Source of the DNA: Paralithodes platypus
Lineage: Eukaryota > Arthropoda > Malacostraca > Decapoda > Lithodidae
Assembly: GCA_032716605.1 (NCBI GenBank)
Contig: CM064572.1
Location: 44,869,563 to 44,933,562 of the forward strand
Reading direction: 5' to 3'
DNA length: 64,000 bases
Position numbers and translations under genes: made by a program. Shown one piece after another: positions 55,555 through 64,000 of this stretch. The notes under the pieces were generated by a model. It saw only the letters and a program-made list of their open reading frames with translations. It was not told the DNA's origin and made no database searches. Each line of letters begins with the position of its first letter. Positions within the stretch are counted from its first letter, which is position 1.

Positions 55555-56011
55555 GAAGATGTCAGACCACAGTTGCTGGAAAGAAATGCTGGAAAAAGAA
55601 CGCAAGCCAATGTCACGAGTGATTTTTCCGTCTATTTTCTAGGAGCAAACTTTTTTCCCATAATTTTTGAGGCTCTTTCACATCGGCACCGGAAACTAGA
55701 CTGAAGGTAGATTATAATATGAGGCTGATTTCTGATATAAGTAATAATCAGTAACACCCAGTTCTTAACATTGATCATCAATTACAAACCACAATGTACA
55801 ATCGCGCTAATAAGTGATGTCTCGGCACCAAGTATGTTTTGATCAATTATTAGTATCAGCAATATGTAAGCTTCATTTCTTCATATCGAGTGACTTATAC
55901 AAACATGCTCCTACACTTACCCACCCCATTCAACACCTGACAGACATTAATACAGCACAGAGCAAGCCAAACGTAATGACAGCTGAGACATGACTTATTA
56001 GCGCGACCGTA
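55555..56011. other. No gene recognised
   Basis: Spacer between the piggyBac element and a SINE. Confidence 0.4.
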
Positions 56012-56105
56012 CTTTAATAAACTAATTAGAGCATATGGTCCTCCCGGGATTCGAACTCGGGACACCACACCCAAAACATAAGCACCTAAACCATTACACA
56101 TACAT
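56012..56105 (-). mobile_element. tRNA-derived SINE, copy 4
   Basis: In reverse: TGTAATGGTTTAGGTGCTTA, then AGTTCGAATCC (B-box) and CCCGGGAGGACCATATGC. Same order as the other copies, more diverged. Confidence 0.6.
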
Positions 56106-56141
56106 ACAATACAAATTTATTACCCTATTGAAGCATTTTAA

Positions 56142-56351
56142 CTCTCTCAGTACCGGTGACGTCTTTTTTGTTCTTATTCCAGCTGTTTTTTATATTATTT
56201 TGTTTTAGCTTAGAACGGATATATAGTAGCTAAAAGGATTAACGGAGATAGTGTGTACCCTTTTCATTGGTAGACGTCCTTCCTAAGCTGAGTAGAATCA
56301 TCTTATAGTTACCAGATTACAATGGAAATGTCGTCACCGGTACTGAATGGG
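56142..56351. mobile_element. Family D MITE copy
   Basis: TTAA at 56,138-56,141 and 56,352-56,355. Ends CTCTCTCAGTACCGGTGACG and GTCGTCACCGGTACTGAATG. Confidence 0.85.
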
Positions 56352-56369
56352 TTAAATTGATACTCTTAA

Positions 56370-56573
56370 ACCCTTCTGTACCGACGAAGTTTTAATTTTT
56401 GTCTAGCTATATTAAGACGATTTTGTGCAATTTAAGAAGGATCTGTTGTAGTAAAAAGGGTTAAGTGAGATAGTTCGAAGTCTGTTTATTGTTCGAGGTC
56501 CTACCTCAACTGAATAATATCGTCTATTATTAGCCAGTATAAAATAGAAAGGACAGAACTGGTAGTGAACGGG
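56370..56573. mobile_element. Family D MITE copy
   Basis: TTAA at 56,366-56,369 and 56,574-56,577. Ends ACCCTTCTGTACCGACGAAG and ACTGGTAGTGAACGGG. Confidence 0.8.
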
Positions 56574-56789
56574 TTAACAGATATTAAGGAACACCCCGTT
56601 CTTAACATTAATCCTCCATTACAAACCCAATGCATATGAATACATTAATGAAAGCATAATATAATCGACAATTAAGTAAAGGGAGAGAGAGAGAGAGATG
56701 AAAAGGTGACATGAGAAACAGCCCTCGGTCATGCCAATTAACCATCTTGTATGTATTTCGTGACTCCCCGAGACATGACCCTTTCTGTG

Positions 56790-57040
56790 TAGTGGGATGG
56801 TTGGTTGGAGATGTGGTAGGTGGGGGTGGTGGGAGAGGTGGTAGGTGGGGGTGGATGAGAGTTATGGTAGGGGTGGGAGAGGTGAGAAATGTGAGGTGGG
56901 ATAGGTGTGAGGTAGGGGTGGGGAAGGTGTGAGGTACGGGTGGGGAAGGTGTGAGATAGGAGTGGGGAGGTTTGAGGTAGGGGTGGGAAGGGTGTGGGGT
57001 GTGAGGTGGGGATGGGAGGGTGTTAGGATGGTGGTGGAAG
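56790..57040. repeat. G/T-rich low-complexity tandem region
   Basis: Irregular ~20-bp units (GGTGTGAGGTAGGGGTGGGG variants). The proline-rich open frame on the other strand is a consequence of composition. Confidence 0.8.
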
Positions 57041-57739
57041 GGTTGCTTTAATATGATCCACTCTCTGGTTGCGGACGTGTGTGTGTTTTTATTTGATTTT
57101 TGTCTATGTGCATGAGGGATACAACAGTCAAAACTGCCTTTGACGAGTGCCCGATCCCCCAGAGTTGAAAGAGTTACAGGGCCAAAATCAAGGAATGTTC
57201 GAGCCAAAATGTCTGGACACACGGAGTTTGAAACAATTTAAGTCCTAGGATCAGGGAAAGATGGTTTGGAGGCTAATACTCACACACACAATTGCACACA
57301 CGCTCATGATATACACACACATGCACGCGCGCAAATAGCTTCATGCATAAACAAACTACAGTTAATACACTGATTCAACTCTCATCTCAATGTAAATTTG
57401 AGAGAAAAACACTGATTGGAATTATTTTAATAAATTTTTCGACTAAATCAATCTTGTTCTCGTAATTATGAAACACATTCGCTGGTTAATCAGGGAATAG
57501 CTGTGTTGATAGTTAATTATCTTTGGTTATACATTTGAATTGATAAGAGAGAGAGAGAAATTTGTATTTGACTCTACTGAGATAGCATAGGCATATACAA
57601 TTATATATACAAGTCAATATACATGGTCTCAAAAAGGGCAAAGATGGTTATTATATACAGTCTTTAAAGATAGATAGATAGAGATAGAGAGAGTGTACAA
57701 AGGAAATAGAGCAACAACAGGTCCAGCGGCCCCTCAAGG
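57041..57739. other. No gene recognised; CA-rich microsatellites
   Basis: CA-rich runs at about 57,278-57,325, short GA runs at 57,547 and 57,680. Confidence 0.5.
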
Positions 57740-57930
57740 CTGTTTGCCCTCCAAAACACTGATGGTCAAGTGTCCAAACAGTTTTTGTTGTTGTTGCTGT
57801 TCTCCAGGCTGCCTCGCCGAACAGCCCCAAGGCCCCGAGCAAGGCCAAGGCCATAACCGAGCGGCCCCACAGAACCCTCCCTGCCAACCACAATAAAGCC
57901 TGGGTGACCGAGGCCACTCCATGGCGGGGA
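57740..57930 (-). pseudogene. LINE 3' tail, minus strand
   Basis: In reverse it encodes MALALLGALGLFGEAA, like MAFLRNSGLFGQAA of the LINE at 42,945-44,029, followed by AACAGCAACAACAACAAAA. Only the last ~40 codons remain. Confidence 0.65.
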
Positions 57931-58544
57931 GCTGAGGAGGGTGCGGAAACGCCCAGGAAACCAAAGCCCCACCCAGGGCCCTGTGCCCCTCAGCAATTAT
58001 GAAGAGAAAGTTGAGGGGCAAAGGAAAAATGTGACGCTTTGGCTTCCAATCTGCCAACCTCTAGCTTGGCAGATTAGGAGATAAATCCACGGAAGAGACG
58101 CCGTCACTTGAGATCTAGAAAATATATAAGTAAAAGGAACAGTCAGAGTAAGATATGGGTATGGCAGAGATTGCTCAGTTCTCACTCTGATAGACCAGCC
58201 CGTCACCACATGACTAGAACCCAATCCTCTCAGCATCAGCTAGGAAAAGCCCCAGAAAGCCGTCTTAGGCGGGGGTATAGCTCCCTTATTTCAACCTCTT
58301 TCGGGGTTGGGCACCCGCTGTCCAAACAGTAGTTTAGAGTGGGTAAGGGAAAAATGGAATGGGAAGATTGCTCTGGGACAAATGTCCGTGGCAGGATTAG
58401 GAGATGTTAGTAGAGGACAGTGGTTAGTAATATAATAGAGGGGAAAACAAACTGTATTCCGATCAGTCTTGGATTTAAGGCAAGGTGTTTGTCTAGGCGA
58501 AGTTTAAAAGAATCAATGGTGCTGCAGGGGAAGTACATTCCTCT

Positions 58545-58932
58545 ATAATTCACAAACAACTGGAGTAATCGACCTAATATGTCTACTATTTGAGAAAGGT
58601 CAGCTAGGGAATAGGTGTGGAAATTTACAGCCCATTTGCTCTAGCCCTTTTCGAAATACAGAGGTTAAGGTGCACGATTTCTGGCCTACCTGGTTGAAAC
58701 GGCATAGTACCAGGCCACTGGATTCTAAGGCTAGGGTTGATCTGAACGGTACCCTTCCAGCTATAGTCCGTCCATTATAGCTAGGCCAGAAATCATAAAT
58801 CTTATCCTCTGTACGTCGAAAAGGGCAAGAGTAAATGGGCTGTAAATATCTGCACATATTCCCTGGCTGACCCTTCCTAAATAGTAGACATATTAGTTCG
58901 ATTACTCCAGTCGTTTATAAGTTATAGAGGTA
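58545..58932. repeat. Inverted repeat, ~150-bp arms
   Basis: CCTCTATAATTCACAAACAA near 58,540 and its inverted relative TTATAAGTTATAGAGG near 58,915 begin arms that share ACTGGAGTAATCGA, ATATGTCTACTATTT, TTTACAGCCCATTTNCTC and GATTTCTGGCCTA in inverted order. Confidence 0.85.
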
Positions 58933-59039
58933 AGTGATCAATATTTTTGGCCTACTTATAATAAATAGACTATAGTACCACATTATTATGAAATTCATTT
59001 TAAATGTTATTACAAATGCCATGAGTGTTTTGATTGCAG

Positions 59040-59335
59040 ACCTCTCTCATTATGGGGGCCCACCTCGTTTTTGTTTTCTCTCTCTCTCCCTCTCTCTCTG
59101 GGTTGTACCCATTCGGCTCCATTCAGCCTACTATTTTAAGACATTTATCCCCATCCAGGTGTCAATTGTTTTCCTGGCGAGCGGTAGCGAGCCATCATAT
59201 TTTTAACAATATTTTTGACAGAAGACATAATTTGTACATTTTTCGATAGAAAACTGTTTCCGGCGAAGCCGGATTTCTTCATACAATGCTGGCTTGCTAT
59301 CGCTCACCAAGAAGAAATCGACACCTGGCTGGAAG
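59040..59335. mobile_element. Family G MITE copy, partial
   Basis: CCATCCAGGTGTCAATTG, GGCGAGCGGTAGCGAGCCAT, the hairpin CCGGCGAAGCCGG and GAAGAAATCGACACCTGG match 50,805-51,175. Confidence 0.75.
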
Positions 59336-59694
59336 TGTTCCAGACTAGTTACTTCGAACAATTATGTAGGTGTTGTTAATTACAGAAAGGAAACTACAAC
59401 AACCATATCAAGAAAATTAAAATGATATATTGGGTACATTTTTATTTGAAAAGAGTAGAATGGTAGAAAAGAAATTATGTTTGTATACATTATGGAAAAT
59501 ATGAGAAAAGAAAGTGGTCAAATTCTAGATTACTTCAGCCACTTTAAGAGGTGTTTTTGTTTTAGTTTTACCTAACAGAAAACTGGTGTTCTATATATTT
59601 TGTACAATTACATTATTGGCAATACCTATAAATCAGTGATATATGGCCCCATTACCCCGAGATTATTAAAACATCACCACAAATGGAGAGGGCT
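59336..59694. other. No feature recognised
   Basis: AT-rich spacer. Confidence 0.4.
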
Positions 59695-59698
59695 TTAA

Positions 59699-60292
59699 CC
59701 CTGCTCAGGTAATGTTCCAGAAGTGTAACGAAATTAGCAATGTGGCCCCATACGGGGACCGGCACTTTAAACGGCTCTCACCCGAAAACTGATTGATGGC
59801 ATTTAAATTTCTTGTTACCAATAGAAACTACAATTAATGCTTAATATTATGCAAATTACACTACTGTAAATATTAAGTCATATATAAAAAAATAAATAAA
59901 AGTAGTGAAAAAAAGAGGGTCAACAAAAGTGAGGCATATCTCATACATTACATAAGCTGGACTAATTTGGTTGCAGGGCTGTGGAGGGTATGGCTGAGGG
60001 TCTTGGGTGACAACAAGGCAGAACTCTGGGGTTAAAAAAAAGTTCGATAGGAAGGGGAAATTTGTAGTACACATTTGGGATTATGGACCCCATATGGTGA
60101 CCGGACAGGTTGGTACAGGAAAGGGGAGGAGAGAGAGCGGCAGTTCACACCCTCTCCCATTTGTAGGACGATGCGGAGTGACTGCTCGTCTTCAAAACTT
60201 CTTGCCATCGGCCTCCGGCCGTGAAATATTCGCGAAAAACCTGTTTTATGCATATTTTCTGGACCATATGGGGCCAATATGCCTGAGCTGGG
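59699..60292. mobile_element. TTAA MITE, family H
   Basis: 594 bp between TTAA at 59,695-59,698 and 60,293-60,296. Ends CCCTGCTCAGGTAATG and ATGCCTGAGCTGGG are inverted. Internal GGCCCCATACGGGG and CATATGGGGCC are also inverted. Confidence 0.75.
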
Positions 60293-60561
60293 TTAAAGCT
60301 CAGGGAAAATGAGGAGTTAAGACGTTTAACGAGTGATTATGATTAAAAAAAATAAATAAAAAATCCACACCTTTAACCCTTCCCGTCCGGGCAGCATTTT
60401 AAAATGACGCTGCGGCAGATTGGCAGGAGCCCGGGTGTCATTATAAAATCCCTATGCTTGAAAGCATGCTTTGAAATTAGCGCGGCTAAAATTGACTTTG
60501 CAGGGGCGATCGCAGCTCCACTAAGACTCGACTACTACCGATATCAGTTCCTACATGCCCG

Positions 60562-61643
60562 CCATGGCGAGTTATAGTGAAATAATGAATTCCGACGCGT
60601 CCGATTCTGTGCTACCTCCTGTGTGCCCCACTGCTAACCCGCTAGCTACGTCGACGCCTGTTGCAAGCGGGAAAATGCCACGACATAAGAAACCATAGGT
60701 TTTATTGAGTGACAGTGCTATAGAGAGAGAACCTTTTGCCATCGAAGAAAGCAGTAGCGAAAGCTTGATCGATAAAGAACAATTTACTAGTGCGATTGAA
60801 GACGATGATATTGTGGGGTTTGAGGGTGATGACAATGTTGATGTGTATGAGGGAGGAGACAGTAGTGATGATCCTGATGTGGAAGTGGTGAATGAAGGTG
60901 AAGTTGAACTTCCCAGTGTGCTTGACCCTGGCCCTAGGCCAACCCCGCCGCCATTGCTTGGTGAGCTTAGGCCTACCCCGGGAATTTCCCCTTCCCCTTT
61001 GCCTGCCCGTTCGCCGTTGAAAGTGGGCAAATACTTTTATAAGCAAACATTGGTGAAAAGTGCAGCCAAGAAAGCACGCAGGGCAGCAAAAAAAGCTAGG
61101 GAAGGCGATGATGGTGATAGTGATAGTGACGCCGACCCTTGTCTAGGAACCACCCGCATTCCTTTGTCTCGACGCCTTAACCCGGGATGCCGCGCTGGTC
61201 ACCCACATCCCTCGGCTTCATCTCGCCCTCAGGTTGAACAAAGGGCCTCTTCAAGGGGTACTAGTGGTGCGGCATTGTCCTCCCACAGTGTGCCACAGCC
61301 CTCATCCTTTCGGCGAGCATTATTTGGAGCGGAGAAGCCCTCGGCTCGCTGCAAAAGGAGCCCAACTCCCGAGGCTGAGGCTCCCATTGCTCCACCTCCC
61401 GCAGCCTCCCGCCCCCCACGCCGCAGACGCCTGGTCACTTCTTCGCCGGAATTGTCCCCCGAAGAAGATGTTGACGACCCCAACATTGCCCCAGATGACC
61501 TGACGTCACCTGAGGAGGAGGAGGAGGACGAAGAGGATGTGGAAGAGGAGGAAATTCCAACACGACGAGTTCGAGGGCGAGGTCGTGGGCGTGCGGCTCA
61601 GCCTGCCGACGCCGCTGCCCCTGGACGTGGGGGGCGTCCGTGA
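60562..61643 (+). pseudogene. piggyBac copy 2, N-terminal region
   Basis: ATG near 60,565 (MASYSEIMNSDASDS). A TAG at about 60,696 falls where copy 1 has a lysine codon, then the frame is open to 61,643. Acidic (DDDIVGFEGDDNVDVYEG), basic (KSAAKKARRAAKKA) and Arg/Gly-rich (RRVRGRGRGRAAQ) segments follow in order. A frame change comes near 61,640. Confidence 0.75.
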
Positions 61644-61932
61644 TGGCGTCCGCATGGGCAAGGGTGAGTGCCTGCGCGAGTGCCTGCGCGTGCGTGCTCA
61701 TCTGACTTGTTTGTGTGGACAGATGGGGCCGATATTGAGCCAGTTGTCCTGCCTTTGACGAGCAGCAGATTGGGTCAGGGGTGACTGCGGCATATCCCTG
61801 TGACCCAGATGCTACCCCCAGTGAACTATTCTGTGGCTTCTATGACAACGAAGTCATGGAATACCTCGTCGAGGAACCAATAATCACCTTGACATCTGTG
61901 CTAACTTTCTTGGCAGGAAGACCAGTGCCAAG

Positions 61933-62766
61933 ATGGTAGCTTGGCGAGCTGTCACTGTGGCAGAACTGTATGTGTTTCTGGCACTAACAATGCTTATGAC
62001 ACACATCAGGAAGCAAACACTGGCTGATTATTGGACAACTGCCGACCTCATCACAACTCCAGCATTCGGGAAGTACATGTCCAGGGACAGGTATTTTGAC
62101 ATCCTCTCGTATCTCCACCTGACCAACAACATGCATGTCCACCTTCTCAACGCACTCTGAAAAATCAGGAAGCTGTATGACATGATAAGTCATCGGTTCA
62201 CCACCTACCTGATTCCATTTCAGAAGATGTGCCTCAACGAGTCTCTGGTCCTGTTCTGCGGTAGGCTGCATTTCAGACCGTTCATCCTGTCAAAGAGACA
62301 CCGCTTCGGCATCAAGCTCTTCGTCCTCTGCGACTGTAAGACGGGGTATGTGCTGGACTTTGTGGTCTACAGCGGCATTGGTGGCGAAATTGTGACTGGC
62401 CCCGAAATTGGATTTGGCGGCGCTGTCGTACAGAAGATTATGGAGAAACACTTCCACAAGAACCACATCCTGTACACAGACAACTACTCTACGTCGCCAA
62501 TCCTCACCAAGTACCTCCATGACCGCAAGACCGGAACTGTCGGGACAGTCAAGGGCAAGAGGAAGGGCATGCCAACATACCCAACCAAGACCAAGAAGAC
62601 GGATATCTTCCACAAGAAGAGTGGCCCCATTCTCTCTATCCACTGGCATGACCAGCGGAAGGTCAACCTCCTCACCATATGCCACAAGGCAGAGATGGTC
62701 GCCACAGGGAAGGTGGACAGGAAGACCAAAAACCCCGTCCAGAAACCAGCTGCTGTCCTGGATTAG
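61933..62766 (+). pseudogene. piggyBac copy 2 transposase, catalytic part
   Basis: 61,933-62,160 encodes AELYVFLALTMLMTHIRKQ and YMSRDRYFDILSYLHLTNNM but ends at TGA (62,158-62,160), where copy 1 has tryptophan. The frame then continues, 62,182-62,766, with QKMCLNESLVLFCGRLHF (DES is now NES, so the first catalytic aspartate is lost) and HILYTDNYSTSPILTKYL. It ends at the shared TAG. Confidence 0.9.
62764..62766 (+). other. In-frame amber codon, piggyBac copy 2
   Basis: TAG in GATTAGAACTTGAATATG, the same site as in copy 1 (GATTAGAACCTGAATATG). Confidence 0.9.
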
Positions 62767-63240
62767 AACTTGAATATGCGTCTCATCGATAAGTCCGACA
62801 TGCAGATAGGCTTTATCGACTGCCTGCGAACATCTTGCAGGTGGTACAATAAGTTTATTCTGCATATGGTAGATATATCGGTCCTCAATGCCTACAATAT
62901 CTACCGTCTGAGGACTCCCGGAGCCAAGAAGTACAAGTCCCTGCGCAAGTTCCACAAGCAGGTGATACTTGAGCTCCTGGACAAACATGCTACAGCCAGG
63001 AGACCACTACAAGGTTGGACCGCACAGCATGTGCAGACTATTTCAGGAGGCACCAGCTCAACTCCCTTCCTCCCAAAGTACCAGGTGGTGCTGCCAAGAA
63101 GCAGAAGAGGTGCCATGTCTGTAGCCACACAACCCGCAGACCCCATAAAGTAACAAAAACCACATGGGAATGCCTAGAGTGTGAAGTGGCACTGTGCGCT
63201 GGACGGTGCTTCAACGACTTTCACACTCTAGTCCAATATT
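62767..63240 (+). pseudogene. piggyBac copy 2 transposase, C-terminal part
   Basis: NMRLIDKSDMQIGFIDCL, then in the frame of 63,015-63,242 the C-terminal finger RCHVCSHTTRR..CLECEVALCAGRC, giving four CXXC-like cysteines with a downstream DFHT. A frame shift lies near 63,010. Confidence 0.8.
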
Positions 63241-63249
63241 GAAGTGCCC

Positions 63250-63670
63250 GTGACAATGACAGTGCAAGTGACACTCTAAATTGTAGGCTAATAATAATAT
63301 ATAATAATGAGTAAAAGAAAAAGAGACACACATAACTAATAATATGTGCCTTCATAACAATATGAAAAAGTGAAAATGACACTATAGCTTACCTATCAAT
63401 AAATAAGTGAAAATGACACTATCAATTATCCTAGTCCAGTGAAAGTGACACTATAATAATAATAAAACTGATTAAAAGTGAAAGAGACAAAAATATCTAA
63501 TAAGTGCCTTCATAACAATATGAACAAGTGAAAGTGACACTAAAATATATACAATAGCTTACCTAGCAATACATAAAAGTGAAAATGACACTATCAATTA
63601 TCATAGTCCTGTGAAAGTGACACTATAATAGCAATAATACTGAGTAAAAATGAAAGAGACCCAAATAACT
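63250..63670. repeat. Subterminal repeat array of piggyBac copy 2
   Basis: Repeated AGTGAAAGTGACACT / AGTGAAAATGACACT motifs, the reverse of those in copy 1. Confidence 0.75.
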
Positions 63671-64000
63671 TCATAAAAATAACTTTATTTGGGTGAAAAT
63701 AACATAATAATTATACTTAATGGCAGAATAAACAATAAAACCACTAAAATCGCTTCCCGGCATAATTGCGCGTGGGGCGACGAGTGCAACAGTGCGTCGT
63801 ATCCGGGGCCGCAGTTGAGTGTTAGGACACTTCTAGGTATATACACGCCAAAGGTTACCTCCACTAACATCACCATAACTCCGAAACCCGTTGAGCTAGA
63901 GAGCTCTACTCAACGTCAGTCTACACGGTAAGGAGTACATTTTGACGTTTGTTTGATCAGTGTAGGTATTGTATTAAGGGAGATAGGCTTTGTTTACGAG

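Larger units (their letters stand above)
60377..64000 (+). mobile_element. piggyBac-like transposon, copy 2, right end outside window
   Basis: Starts CCCTTCCCGTCCGGGCAGC after TTAA (60,373-60,376) and is colinear with copy 1 read in reverse to the last base. The last bases match copy 1 about 60 bases from its terminus. Transposase on the plus strand, broken several times. Confidence 0.9.

Noticed and set aside
56608..57222. Proline-rich reading frame on the minus strand
   Set aside because: Explained by a G/T-rich tandem region on the plus strand.

Overview
This window looks like one stretch of a large, transposon-filled animal genome. Introns, a TATA promoter, a poly(A) signal, tRNA-derived SINEs and many nested retroelements and DNA transposons make it eukaryotic. 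A crustacean or another arthropod is my best guess, but that is inference. Bacterial features such as operons and ribosome binding sites are absent.

Layout. 1-7373 is a decayed Gypsy-type LTR retrotransposon that the window start cuts inside its 5' LTR. It sits in a non-LTR reverse transcriptase fragment (7374-8215). 8.2-11.3 kb holds SINEs, a MITE and the GIY-YIG end of a Penelope-like element split by a TTAA MITE. 11.3-18.5 kb is one minus-strand LINE (zinc-finger ORF1, endonuclease, reverse transcriptase), interrupted by a solo LTR and a MITE. 18.6-25 kb is a mosaic of TTAA-flanked MITEs, some nested in each other. 25.07-27.58 kb is an array of about 140 copies of an 18-bp unit; a second 18-bp array lies at 31.97-32.45 kb. 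A broken pogo/Tigger-like transposase gene lies between the arrays.

33.3-42.0 kb is a large candidate DNA transposon with terminal inverted repeats of about 185 bp. It carries an unusual gene with zinc-ligand motifs and a PIN-like motif. The gene is split by a solo LTR (duplication AGTG) and a 5'-truncated CR1-like LINE (duplication gaaagtg), both with clean target-site duplications.

44.6-49.24 kb contains the one convincing host gene, on the minus strand: a four-exon secreted Kunitz-type protease inhibitor, with TATA box, consistent splice phases, stop codon and AATAAA. 49.3-51.7 kb has palindromic MITEs and ten identical 40-bp repeats. Two related piggyBac elements follow: 51,721-55,550 (minus) and 60,377 to beyond the window end (plus). 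Both have the same amber codon in the catalytic domain.

Together, the piggyBac-like transposases and at least seven TTAA-flanked non-autonomous families suggest this locus was shaped mainly by TTAA-specific transposition. Several reading-frame starts I had to work from used GTG or another non-ATG codon; I moved these to the first ATG where it mattered.
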